Of a stretch of DNA of 53,920 bases, positions 20,972-29,540 are shown one piece after another (position 1 is the stretch's first letter; every line of letters starts with the position of its first letter). Where the stretch lies: contig CAIZEI010000199.1 in NCBI GenBank assembly GCA_903931945.1, positions 1 through 53,920 of the forward strand, written 5' to 3'. This stretch comes from an uncultured Hyphomicrobiales bacterium (GTDB taxonomy: Bacteria; Pseudomonadota; Alphaproteobacteria; Rhizobiales; Beijerinckiaceae). The position numbers and the translations under genes were made by a program. The notes under the pieces were generated by a model. The model saw nothing but the letters and a program-made list of their open reading frames with translations. It did not search any database and was not told the origin of the DNA.

Positions 20972-22098
20972 TCGGGTCGCTCCTCGCTGAAAGTCCATTC
21001 CGCCCGAACGTCTTCATCGCTTTCACGCGGATATTCCAAACGGGCAAGCGCGTGAAACTCTTCCTGCGGCAGCAATCGCCACAAGGCCCAGACCGCCATC
21101 GCCCGCACCAGTGCGGATTCATGCGATAGCCGCATTTGCGCGACGGGCGCCAGCGCGATATCCTGTGAATTGCCAATGGCGATGAGAAGATTGCGCAAAA
21201 ACCGGACGTGGCCGATCCTTTTGACAGGTCCGCCTGCAAACAGCGCGCGAAACCCGCCATCGTCCATCGCCACGAGTTCGGCAAGGCGGGGCGAGACAAG
21301 TTCCGGCCTTGCAGTCAATTTAAGTTCCGCCGAGGATTGAGCGAACTTGTTCCATGGGCAGACCGCCAGACAGTCGTCGCAGCCATAAATCCGGTTGCCG
21401 ATCGCCGCGCGCAGCTCCCGCGCGATATGCCCCTTATGCTCGATCGTCAGATAGGAAATGCATCGCCTGGCGTCGAGCCGGTAAGGCGCTGGAAACGCCT
21501 GCGTCGGGCAAATATCGAGGCAGGCGCGGCACGCCCCACAATGGTCTGGTTCGGGTTCGTCCGGAGGCAATTCAAGCGTTGTGAAAATCGACCCCAGAAA
21601 CAGCCAGGAGCCAAAATCCCGGGAAACAAGATTGGTGTGTTTTCCCTGCCAGCCGAGACCCGCCGCCGCCGCCAGGGGTTTTTCCATAACAGGCGCCGTA
21701 TCGACGAAAACCTTCACATCGCCGCCCGTCTGCGCAACGATCCATCCGGCCAGTGTCTTCAACCGCCCCTTGATGACATCGTGATAGTCGCGATTGCGCG
21801 CATAGATCGAAATATTCCCGCCAGATCGATCTGCCAGTCCGGCCAGCGGATCGTCTGATGGCCCATAATTCACGCCCAGCATCACGATCGAGCGAACGTC
21901 CGGCCACAGAATGCTCGGATCGCTGCGCCGCGCCGCCGTTTCGCCCAGCCAGTCCATATCGCCCTGCGCGCCATCCTCGATCCAGCGGGCGAGCCGGCCT
22001 GGCGCATCCGGGATCGTGCTCGGCAGCGTCACGCGGCAGGCGTCAAATCCCAGACTCTTTGCCCGCAATATCAGTGCGGCGCGAAAATCAGGCCTCAA
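20968..22098 (-). CDS. queG: Epoxyqueuosine reductase (tRNA queuosine synthesis, last step)
   Basis: Cobalamin- and iron-sulfur-dependent enzyme that reduces epoxyqueuosine to queuosine at tRNA position 34. Seen: VDTAPVMEKPLAAAAGLGW (catalytic Asp and cobalamin region), RRCISYLTIEHKG, and two ferredoxin-like clusters CGACRACLDICPTQAF and CDDCLAVCPWN, then a C-terminal HEAT-like helical part. The start is most likely TTG at 22098, overlapping the fzlA stop (TTGA) and giving 376 residues with the usual RAALILRAKSLGFD opening. The frame is open to 22224, but that part overlaps fzlA. Its stop overlaps the next start as ATGA, so fzlA, queG and the epimerase gene form one tight operon. Confidence 0.95.
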   Translation of the reverse strand: MRPDFRAALILRAKSLGFDACRVTLPSTIPDAPGRLARWIEDGAQGDMDWLGETAARRSDPSILWPDVRSIVMLGVNYGPSDDPLAGLADRSGGNISIYARNRDYHDVIKGRLKTLAGWIVAQTGGDVKVFVDTAPVMEKPLAAAAGLGWQGKHTNLVSRDFGSWLFLGSIFTTLELPPDEPEPDHCGACRACLDICPTQAFPAPYRLDARRCISYLTIEHKGHIARELRAAIGNRIYGCDDCLAVCPWNKFAQSSAELKLTARPELVSPRLAELVAMDDGGFRALFAGGPVKRIGHVRFLRNLLIAIGNSQDIALAPVAQMRLSHESALVRAMAVWALWRLLPQEEFHALARLEYPRESDEDVRAEWTFSEERPE

Positions 22099-22787
22099 AA
22101 ATCGAGATTCGCATAGGCCGGAGACGGTGTCAGCCCGGGTAGCCGGTCCGCCAGAATCGCGCGGAAGCTTGGCCGGGATTTCACCCGCGCGTACCAGCTT
22201 TTCGCCGCTTCGTCCTCGGCCCATGGCGCGTCGCCCAGAAAATCGACGCTCGACAGATGCGCCGCCGCCGCCAGATCAGCATAGCTCATTGTGTCGCCCG
22301 CGAGCCAGTTCCGCTGACTGACCAGCCAGCCAATATAGCTCAGATGATAGCGAACATTGTTACGACCGGCGCGCACCATGTCCATATCCGGGCCGCCGCC
22401 GCCCTGTTCGCTCGTCATGAACCGCTTGTAGACTTTTTCCGTCACCAGAATCTGCGATACTTCAGCAAAAAACTTGACGTTGAACCAATCCAGCAGACGC
22501 CGGACCTCGACGCGTCCGGCTATATCTTCTGGCAAGAGGCGCTTTTCGCCCAGCGCCAATCCGCGTGTCTCGTCCAGAAATTCGGCGATCACATTGGCGC
22601 CCGGCACCACGCCGGCTTCCTTGTCGATCAGCACCGGCGTGAGGCCAGCAGGGCTCAATGCGAGAAATTCGCGGCGGCGCTCGTGAATGCGCTCTTCGAT
22701 CAATTCCGCTTCAAGGCCATATTCGGCCATGACCACGCGAATGAAGCGTGAATGCGGGCACAGGGGGTGATGATAAAGAATCGCCAT
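22095..22787 (-). CDS. fzlA: GST-fold protein, probably FtsZ-binding FzlA
   Basis: Glutathione S-transferase fold of 230 residues with a thioredoxin-like N-terminus (YHHPLCPHSRFIRVVMAEYG) and a helical C-terminal domain. In Caulobacter and relatives FzlA binds FtsZ filaments and drives constriction; a short conserved C-terminal tail rich in aromatic and Asp residues is needed for this. The tail here, YANLDF after LPGLTPSP, fits that pattern, and the gene lies next to queG as I recall it in other Hyphomicrobiales. The CPHS motif lacks a second Cys. A generic GST cannot be excluded. Stop overlaps the queG start. Confidence 0.65.
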   Translation of the reverse strand: MAILYHHPLCPHSRFIRVVMAEYGLEAELIEERIHERRREFLALSPAGLTPVLIDKEAGVVPGANVIAEFLDETRGLALGEKRLLPEDIAGRVEVRRLLDWFNVKFFAEVSQILVTEKVYKRFMTSEQGGGGPDMDMVRAGRNNVRYHLSYIGWLVSQRNWLAGDTMSYADLAAAAHLSSVDFLGDAPWAEDEAAKSWYARVKSRPSFRAILADRLPGLTPSPAYANLDF

Positions 22788-22890
22788 AAGCTTCGTGATT
22801 GCGGCTCGTCCCGGCGGGAAGGCGGGTGAGCTATAAGGGACGCGGCCAGCGCATACAACCGGCGATCATGACAAACTATCGGGGCCATCA

Positions 22891-23934
22891 TTAAGGATTT
22901 ATTGATTTTGGCGCCGGCATTTCCAAGGGCGCCCCGGGCGGCGCGGCAATTTCGGCCTCCGGCGTTGTGAGTTCGGCAATTGTCTGCGTCAGGCCGGACA
23001 GACGATAGCCGGGGATCAGAAACGCAAATCCTTCGGTCTGCCGGATCAGCGCGCCAGCGGGACCGCCCGCAGTTCCGCCAAACCTCACAAATACCTTGTT
23101 GTCGATTGATCCAGTGAAGATATCCAGAACGCCATCGGCGGTTTCAAGCTGAATCTGCCGACTGGCCGCGCCCATGGCGCTTGCAGACCTGACATCGAGA
23201 AAATTCGAACCTGTGACGGCTTGCGCGACACGTTTGACCGCTGTGTCATTGATTGCGGTCGCACCGCCATCGGCTCTGACATACCGCCCTTCCGGACCAC
23301 GCTCGACTTTAAGGACAGGTTTGCCATCCTCAAGAACCTGGACGCCCTGAATGTCCGTCGCCGGAACGGACGGCAATTCGTCAAACCAGTCGGAAAAATC
23401 GTGCGCGGCATTGGGAGCGCCTTTCGCCAGCCACGCCTGCGAATCCCCGACGCGGCGAATGAATGTCGCCCCTTGTTGATCGAACGACGCCGACAGGCTA
23501 CGCTTGCCAATCAACACGCCGCCCGCCTTGACGCCACCCGAATATTGAAAATCGTAGAGCGTCGAACGTGCGCCCGGACCACGATCTTCAACGCCGATCT
23601 CGGGGTAGCGATCGGGTCTTGACGTTTTTGGTTCCTGCAGGACCATCGACGCCAGCGATGTCAACAGATTGGCGACTGCGCTCGATCTGGCCGGGAAATT
23701 CCCGTGGTCGCTGGCGACCCAACGGGCGCCCTCTCGCGCCAGCGTCAGCGTGAAATCGGCAGTCTCGACATGGATGCCGGCGACATCCGAAGCGCGCGCG
23801 CCATAAGGCGCCGCAGAGACGCCCTTGTATGTCACGGTCGCGTCCGAAGTCTGATCGGCGCGGACCAGAACAATTGCCGCCAACGCCGCTGCGAGCGTTG
23901 CAAGGACCAGTCCCTGAAAAGCGCGCGCGTTCAT
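22891..23934 (-). CDS. DUF4340 domain-containing membrane-anchored protein
   Basis: One N-terminal membrane segment (MNARAFQGLVLATLAAALAA) followed by a large soluble, beta-rich domain of the DUF4340 type, probably facing the periplasm. The start at ATG 23934 overlaps the stop of the GldG-like gene (ATGA); the frame upstream of it lies inside that gene. It is the last gene of an ATPase-permease-GldG-DUF4340 operon, a common order. The Pro-rich C-terminus (EIAAPPGAPLEMPAPKSINP) is likely flexible. No enzyme motif is visible; the role is probably structural within the ABC complex. Confidence 0.85.
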   Translation of the reverse strand: MNARAFQGLVLATLAAALAAIVLVRADQTSDATVTYKGVSAAPYGARASDVAGIHVETADFTLTLAREGARWVASDHGNFPARSSAVANLLTSLASMVLQEPKTSRPDRYPEIGVEDRGPGARSTLYDFQYSGGVKAGGVLIGKRSLSASFDQQGATFIRRVGDSQAWLAKGAPNAAHDFSDWFDELPSVPATDIQGVQVLEDGKPVLKVERGPEGRYVRADGGATAINDTAVKRVAQAVTGSNFLDVRSASAMGAASRQIQLETADGVLDIFTGSIDNKVFVRFGGTAGGPAGALIRQTEGFAFLIPGYRLSGLTQTIAELTTPEAEIAAPPGAPLEMPAPKSINP

Positions 23935-25823
23935 CCCGCGCTCCCCCGATGGTTGGCGCGCGAAGCGATATATCGCGCGAGGCGCATGCGCCGCCAAAGC
24001 GCTGAAAACAGGCCCGCCAGCACAAGCAAAACCGGAATCGCCAGCATGTTCAGAAGTTTCAAATTTGTTTCCAGCCGGTCAATTTCGAGCCGAAGCGACG
24101 CCCGCACATCGCGTAATTGTCGTCTGAGATCGACAATCTTCTGGTTGAGTTGGTCGAGCAACGCTTGCTGTTCGCGCGTGAGCGTGGCGGCGTCGCCGCC
24201 GGTCGCGCCGCTGCGCGTCAACATGTCCTGCAAATCCTGCTGTGACTTCTCAAGATCGGTCGTGAGAGCGTTTTCGCGCGCGCGATAAAGCGCTTCAGCG
24301 TCCTGCTCCAGCGCCTCGATGCGCGTGAAGGGGCGCGGCGCAACTGCGCGCCCGCGCAAACTTGCGAGGTCTGCGCCGCCTGCCAGCGTATCCACAACAT
24401 TGAGGACGAAATCTGCGTTATTTGAAATGAGTTCGCCATTTCCATCAATGACATGATCGTTTGCGAGAACGTCTGAATCCGCCACAACCACAAGATGGAT
24501 ATCGCCTTTGGCGAATGGCGGCGGCATAGGCTTTTCTGTCGCAGGCGGCCCGCCGGGGTAGGCGGAGACCGCAGGCCCCGAGATCCGGGCGGCGATGGCG
24601 ATTGGCTTTCCGCCTGGCTTGAAAGCCTCCAGAAAGACATTTGGGTTGAGCCGTTGTACGACTTGGGCAGCGTCGAGCAGCATGGAATCGTTCGTCGTTG
24701 AAATCAGCGGCGAGAATTTTGTCGTCGCATCGGGCAGCGGCGCCAGCGTCCCCGCGCTCGAAACACGCATCAGTTTCAACCTGGATGTCGCCATATCGTC
24801 GTGATTGAAATTGGCTTCGCGGACCTGCAACCACGGTGGATAGGGCGCCAGCACGCGCTGTCGCCCGGCCATGGCTGTCACACGCAGCGCCATTGTTCGA
24901 TCGCCAACAACCTTGCCCGCCGGGAGATCCACGCCCCACGCCGCCAGAAGGGGATCCAGACCAGACGAAACCGCCTCTGGCGGCAGCGGCCTCTGGCTCT
25001 GCGACAGAAGCGATTCGGCGACCGGATCGACGAACGCCAGAACCGGCTTTCCCGACAAGGCAAATTGATCGATGCTGTAGAGGTCGAGTGGCTCAAGCCC
25101 GCGTGGGTGCACGATCATCAGGAGGTCGACTCCATCGAAGGAGCGCTCGGGCCCGGTCAGCGATTTTACCTCGTAGGACTCGTTCAAAATGTTGACAATT
25201 GCCCACGGCGGGCGGCCCATGTCGCGCGAGCCGCCCATGTTGAGCGAATCGATCAGCCCGATATGAAGCCTGTGCGGCTGCGCCAATTTTTTGACGAGGC
25301 TGGTCAGATCATATTCGAGCGACTCCTCGCGCGCCGGATCGAGAAACTCGATTCGCTCAAGTCCATCGAGCCGGTTCGAACCGACAAGACCAAAATATCC
25401 CTGCGCGCCGGAGCGATCGACATTGAACCCGTGCAGCCGAAACGCGATGGCCTGGTCCTCGTCGACGGAAAAAGGCTGCGGCTCAATCACTTCATATTGT
25501 ACTTTGCCGCCGGAAATTGTGCGATAGGAGCGCAACATTTCGTCGACGCGGTCGGCGTAGATTTTCAAAACAGGCGCCGCATCGATGAGCGCCGGCGAAC
25601 GATAAAGGCGCAACGTCACGGGCTCATCGATCGAGGCGAGTGTTTTGCGAGTCGCGGCGCTCACTGTAAATCGACTGTCCGCTGTAAGATCGATGCGTTG
25701 CGCGCGGCCAATGACGCCAACAATCGCGTTGAGCGCCAGAAACAGAATGATCGCGAGCGGAATCGCCAGAAGCGAGCGCCGCGCCAGTTCGTCGATGCCG
25801 GAAAAAGGATGACGCGTCTTCAC
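23931..25823 (-). CDS. GldG-family ABC transporter auxiliary protein
   Basis: 630-residue protein with an N-terminal membrane helix (SLLAIPLAIILFLALNAIVG), a long periplasmic part of the ABC-type uncharacterised/GldG type (RFTVSAATRKTLASIDEPV, DLLMIVHPRGLEPLDLYSID), a predicted coiled coil near residues 530-600 (TREQQALLDQLNQKIVDLRR) and a C-terminal membrane helix (LLNMLAIPVLLVLAGLFSAL). The start is GTG at 25823, overlapping the permease stop as GTGA and following GAGAGG. It belongs to the four-gene Gld-like cluster. In Bacteroidetes GldAFG supports gliding; here motility by gliding is not implied, and export or envelope stress roles are more likely. Confidence 0.85.
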   Translation of the reverse strand: MKTRHPFSGIDELARRSLLAIPLAIILFLALNAIVGVIGRAQRIDLTADSRFTVSAATRKTLASIDEPVTLRLYRSPALIDAAPVLKIYADRVDEMLRSYRTISGGKVQYEVIEPQPFSVDEDQAIAFRLHGFNVDRSGAQGYFGLVGSNRLDGLERIEFLDPAREESLEYDLTSLVKKLAQPHRLHIGLIDSLNMGGSRDMGRPPWAIVNILNESYEVKSLTGPERSFDGVDLLMIVHPRGLEPLDLYSIDQFALSGKPVLAFVDPVAESLLSQSQRPLPPEAVSSGLDPLLAAWGVDLPAGKVVGDRTMALRVTAMAGRQRVLAPYPPWLQVREANFNHDDMATSRLKLMRVSSAGTLAPLPDATTKFSPLISTTNDSMLLDAAQVVQRLNPNVFLEAFKPGGKPIAIAARISGPAVSAYPGGPPATEKPMPPPFAKGDIHLVVVADSDVLANDHVIDGNGELISNNADFVLNVVDTLAGGADLASLRGRAVAPRPFTRIEALEQDAEALYRARENALTTDLEKSQQDLQDMLTRSGATGGDAATLTREQQALLDQLNQKIVDLRRQLRDVRASLRLEIDRLETNLKLLNMLAIPVLLVLAGLFSALWRRMRLARYIASRANHRGSAG

Positions 25824-26554
25824 GCTGACCTCTCAAATTCAACGATACATGTGTTGATGAACAGAAACAGCGCAATCAGAGACAGAAAATAAAACAGATC
25901 TCGAAGATCGAGGACGCCTTTCGCGATGGCGATGAATCGTGTCAGCATGGAAGCTGACGCAAGCAGATCGACAGCCTCGGCGGGCAATATGCCGCGCAGC
26001 GAACTGGTTATGGCGCCAACGCCGCTGACAACAAGCAACAGGCAGACTGCAATGCCAAGAATGAACGCAATCACCTGATTTCGTGTGAGCGCCGAAACGC
26101 ATGACGCCGCAGCAAGCATGGCGCCCGCCACCAGAAAGCTTCCAAGATAGGAGGCCAGAATGACGCCATTATCCGGGGCGCCAAGATAATTGACCGATAG
26201 CCACATCGGAATGGTCAAGGCCAGCGACAACCCCGCAAAAGCCCAGCCGGCGAGAAATTTTCCGAGCACCGCCGCAAGCGTCGTCACTGGCAGCGTAAGC
26301 AACAGCTCGATGGTCCCGGACCGCCGTTCTTCCGCCCATAATCGCATGCCGATGGCGGGAATCAGCGCCAGAAACAACCACGGATGGAACATGAAAAAGG
26401 GCGAGAGATCGGCCTGGCCGCGCGCAAAAAAATCGCCCGCGTAAAATGTCATGGCGCCCGCCGCCGATACAAAAGCGGTCAAAAAGACATAGGCGAGAGG
26501 CGTTGCAAAATAAGCGGAGAATTCGCGCCGCGCGATGGTCCAGACAACGCTCAT
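25820..26554 (-). CDS. ABC-2 type permease (GldF-like)
   Basis: Inner-membrane permease with six hydrophobic stretches, for example PLAYVFLTAFVSAAGAMTFY, FHPWLFLALIPAIGMRL and IAFILGIAVCLLLVVSGVGA. The WAEERRSGTIELLLTLPVT loop is the hallmark of ABC-2/GldF permeases and contacts the ATPase. ATG 26554 overlaps the ATPase stop (ATGA), and the stop overlaps the GldG-like start (GTGA). 244 residues, normal length. Confidence 0.9.
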   Translation of the reverse strand: MSVVWTIARREFSAYFATPLAYVFLTAFVSAAGAMTFYAGDFFARGQADLSPFFMFHPWLFLALIPAIGMRLWAEERRSGTIELLLTLPVTTLAAVLGKFLAGWAFAGLSLALTIPMWLSVNYLGAPDNGVILASYLGSFLVAGAMLAAASCVSALTRNQVIAFILGIAVCLLLVVSGVGAITSSLRGILPAEAVDLLASASMLTRFIAIAKGVLDLRDLFYFLSLIALFLFINTCIVEFERSA

Positions 26555-27507
26555 GATTGGGCCTCCGCGACCTGCCGCGTCAGGCGCGCAAAGACTTCAT
26601 CGAGCGAACCGGAGTCTACCTCGAGGCTCCGGGCGGGTATGGACGCGGCGCGCAACGTCTCTGCAACTGCGTCGGCAATGAACGCGCCTTCGCGCGGCGT
26701 CGCGGTGACGAAAGCGTCTGCGCCGTCAATGCGTATTTTTGTACTCGCAACGCGCGGCAGGGCGGCGAACGATTCGGCTGCCCTTTGTGCATTGGCTTGC
26801 TCTACGCAAGCCGTAACAGCGTTATGGTTCGACGCCATGGCGTGCAACTCGCGCGGCGTTCCGCCGCCGGCGATCCGTCCACGCGCGATCAAAATTGCGC
26901 GATGGCAAATGGAATCGACTTCTTCAAGCAAATGGGTTGAAATGATGATGGCCTTGCCCGGAGAGATTGCGGCTATTAATCGACGCACGACGCCCTTCTG
27001 GATGGGGTCGAGGCCATCGGTGGGCTCATCAAGGATGAGCGCCTGTGGGTTATGCACCAGCGCTTGCGCGATACCCAGCCGCCGCTTGAAGCCTTTGGAA
27101 AGCGTGTCGATCGGGCGGTAGAGGATTTCATCGAGCTCAAGCTGCTCAATGACCCGCGCAATGGCTTTGCGACGCTCGCTTCGGTCAAGCCCGCGCGCGG
27201 CCGCGACAAAATCAAGAAACCCTTCTGGCGTCATGTCGCCATAGAGCGGCGATCCCTCAGGCAGATAACCCAGGCATGACTTGGCGGCAATCGGCGCCAG
27301 ACGGGTATCGTGGCCACAGATGCGAGCAACACCCGACGTTGCGGCGAGCGACCCCGCAATCATTCGCATCATGGTGGATTTGCCCGCGCCATTGGGGCCA
27401 AGTACGCCCAGAACTTCCCCTGCGGGGACAACGAAACTGACGCCATCGACAGCGGTTATCGATCCGAATCGTTTGCACAGACGCTCGACTTCAACCAATA
27501 ACTGCAT
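26551..27507 (-). CDS. ABC transporter ATP-binding protein (GldA-like)
   Basis: ATPase of an ABC-2 exporter. Walker A GPNGAGKST, Q-loop YLPEGSPLYGDMTPEGFLDF, signature LSKGFKRRLGIAQAL (the K-G-F variant usual in GldA/NatA types), Walker B ALILDEP and switch STHLLEE are all present, with a long C-terminal extension after residue 220 typical of this group. Start at ATG 27507 (MQLLVEVERLCKRFG); the frame upstream has no family sequence. It is the first gene of the cluster; the 178 bases upstream form a divergent promoter region shared with the HemJ gene. Confidence 0.92.
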   Translation of the reverse strand: MQLLVEVERLCKRFGSITAVDGVSFVVPAGEVLGVLGPNGAGKSTMMRMIAGSLAATSGVARICGHDTRLAPIAAKSCLGYLPEGSPLYGDMTPEGFLDFVAAARGLDRSERRKAIARVIEQLELDEILYRPIDTLSKGFKRRLGIAQALVHNPQALILDEPTDGLDPIQKGVVRRLIAAISPGKAIIISTHLLEEVDSICHRAILIARGRIAGGGTPRELHAMASNHNAVTACVEQANAQRAAESFAALPRVASTKIRIDGADAFVTATPREGAFIADAVAETLRAASIPARSLEVDSGSLDEVFARLTRQVAEAQS

Positions 27508-27685
27508 TGCAGGCGCCCGAACTCCCCGCGCTGCGCGCGGGTGTGGCTCCCAACAGGAGTGGCCCGCCGCCGCTTTTGCTTGTCGCCCAGAAATAGGGCC
27601 AAGCTTCTGTCCGCGCAAGACATTGTGTTGGCGCCGGCAAGGATGCAAAGTGAATGCGGCAGTCGCAACGCGACAGGAGGCCCTC

Positions 27686-28099
27686 GTGCTCTGGGTTAAA
27701 ACGTTTCACGTTCTGACGGTCATGGCGTGGCTTGCCGGCGTCTTTTATCTACCCCGATTGTTCGTCAATTACGCTGAAGCGCGCCGGGAGGGCGAGCCGA
27801 CATCTCGGCTGACCGGCATGGCGCGCAGATTATTCCGGTTTTCGTCCATTCTCGCGGTGTTTGCGATTTTCTTCGGCATGATTCTCTGGACGGTCTATGG
27901 CGTCGACGGCCGATGGCTGCACTGGAAGCTGGTTTTCGTGCTCGCCTTGATCGCCTATCACCTTTATTGCGGCGTTCTGTTGAGGCGCATGATGGCCGGA
28001 ACGCTCACGGCTTCGCCGCTCCAGTTCCGAATCTTCAACGAAATATCGGTTCTGATCGTCACTGCGATCCTGATTTTCGTGATCGTGAAACCGGTTTGA
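27686..28099 (+). CDS. hemJ: HemJ-like membrane protein (protoporphyrinogen oxidase family)
   Basis: 137-residue protein with four membrane helices. It opens VLWVKTFHVLTVMAWLAGVF, in which the histidine of the first helix matches the haem-ligand position of HemJ, and continues YLPRLFVNY, a strong HemJ match. HemJ oxidises protoporphyrinogen IX to protoporphyrin IX in haem synthesis in many alphaproteobacteria. The start is GTG at 27686, six bases after AGGAGG (27675-27680); the open frame upstream has no family sequence. Divergent from the Gld-like cluster and convergent with the Xi-class GST gene, 14 bases away. A generic CopD-like protein is the alternative. Confidence 0.7.
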   Translation: MLWVKTFHVLTVMAWLAGVFYLPRLFVNYAEARREGEPTSRLTGMARRLFRFSSILAVFAIFFGMILWTVYGVDGRWLHWKLVFVLALIAYHLYCGVLLRRMMAGTLTASPLQFRIFNEISVLIVTAILIFVIVKPV

Positions 28100-28113
28100 T
28101 TGGCTTGGCGACC

Positions 28114-29088
28114 TTATGCGCGAAAACGATTGCGGTCATGCGGCAGGCTGAAATCGACCGGCACGCCCCTCGGGATAATTCCCGTCGGGTTACACCGCAG
28201 GATCGAATAATAATTCGCCACATATTGCGCCGGACGGACAGTGCTGGCGACGCCCGGCTCGGCGATGAGATCGCGCGTATAATTAGAGAGATTGGGATAG
28301 TCGGCAATCCTGCGCATGTTGCATTTGAATAACGAGAAATAGGCGACATCGAAACGCGCCAGCGTGGGCAGCAGCCGCCAGTCGGCCTCGGTTATCCGGT
28401 TCCCCGTCAGATAGCGCTGGCCGGCCAGCCGCGCCTCGAGAAAATCCAGCGTGGCGAACAGCGCGTCAAAAGCCTCGTCATAAGCCTGCTGAGAGCGGGC
28501 AAAGCCGCAGCGATAGACGCCGTTGTTCACGGTCATGTAGATGCGATCGTTCAGGGCGTCGATTTCGTCTCGCAGCCCCGGAGGATAAAAATCCAGGTCA
28601 TTGCCGGCGACGCCCTGAAATGCGCTGTTGAGCATCCGGATGATTTCAGAGGACTCGTTATTGACGATTGTCCGCGTCTTTTTGTCCCACAAGGTCGGCA
28701 CCGTCACCTTGCCGGTGTAATTGGGATCGGCTGCAACATAGGCCTCGTAAAGATAGTGAAATCCGTTGACGTCGTCCGGCGTGCACTCGGGAAAGCGCGC
28801 ATTGCGTTCGAATGTCCATCCCTGCGCACGGATATGCGGTTGTGCATAGGCGACGGAAATGGCTGCTTCCAGGCCCTTAACGGCGCGGTAAATGAGTGTG
28901 CGGTGAGCCCACGGGCAGCCGTGCGCGACGTAAAGATGATAGCGCCCGGCCTCGGCCTTGAAGCCAGAGGACCCATCGGCGGTAATGCGATTGCGGAAAT
29001 GCGACTCCTTGCGTTTGAAGTCCCCGCCCACGCCTGTTTCCTCGGCGAGCGTTTCGTCCGTCCAGACGCCATTGACCAGGATGCCCAT
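28114..29088 (-). CDS. Glutathionyl-hydroquinone reductase (Xi-class GST, YqjG/EcmB type)
   Basis: Thiol transferase that removes glutathione from glutathionyl-hydroquinones. The active-site motif CPWA is present in HLYVAHGCPWAHRTLI near residue 58, followed by the Xi-class markers TVPTLWDKKTRTIVNNESSEIIRM and LTGNRITEADWRLLPTLARFD. 324 residues, normal. ATG 29088 follows GGGGAGAG. It stands alone between the convergent HemJ gene and the small frameshifted gene. A role in quinone detoxification is consistent with the ring-oxidising enzymes further right, but no direct link is visible. Confidence 0.92.
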   Translation of the reverse strand: MGILVNGVWTDETLAEETGVGGDFKRKESHFRNRITADGSSGFKAEAGRYHLYVAHGCPWAHRTLIYRAVKGLEAAISVAYAQPHIRAQGWTFERNARFPECTPDDVNGFHYLYEAYVAADPNYTGKVTVPTLWDKKTRTIVNNESSEIIRMLNSAFQGVAGNDLDFYPPGLRDEIDALNDRIYMTVNNGVYRCGFARSQQAYDEAFDALFATLDFLEARLAGQRYLTGNRITEADWRLLPTLARFDVAYFSLFKCNMRRIADYPNLSNYTRDLIAEPGVASTVRPAQYVANYYSILRCNPTGIIPRGVPVDFSLPHDRNRFRA

Positions 29089-29176
29089 ACCACTCTCCCC
29101 GAAGGTTCAATGCGACATCATGGGCGGATATGGAGGCGAGCGCAATTCGGACGCTCTGGTCATAAAAAACCTTGCG

Positions 29177-29426
29177 CTATGGCTTCAGGTAGACAAAACC
29201 CTGCATCTGCAAGGAAGCGACTTCAGCGACAGCTGCGCCGACAATGTCTTCCGGCTTCACATCGTAGAGTTCATCCGGATCGAGCGAACGACTGACAAGC
29301 GTATTGCGGCAAACAAGATATCTGCCCCCCGCTTTTCAGAACGTCCACGCGATCGGCGAAATCCGGATTCGATCCGGCGCTGTCTGCCCGTTTTGTTTCA
29401 TCCCGAAAGCGCATCCCCGCAAGCAT
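29177..29426 (-). pseudogene. Small gene of unknown function, frameshifted in a G run
   Basis: Two reading frames join into one plausible protein if one G is removed from the six-G run at 29325-29330 (mRNA strand). The upstream frame gives DETKRADSAGSNPDFADRVD and VLKSGG, and the downstream frame then gives RYLVCRNTLVSRSLDPDELY and ends EVASLQMQGFVYLKP with TAG at 29177-29179. Without the correction the upstream frame ends at 29271. The start is uncertain; ATG 29426 or a nearby codon is possible. I do not recognise the family. The downstream frame has good coding character. The rest of 29089-29540 holds nothing else that I can support. Confidence 0.45.
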
Positions 29427-29540
29427 CCCCGGCAGAGAACTTAAAGAATGGTAAATGCTCGTTGCGTATTTCCGATCTAAGGACAACAGAACGTAAACGA
29501 TAAAAGGCGTGGCGGGTTCCGGCCCGCCGCGCATATCCGC

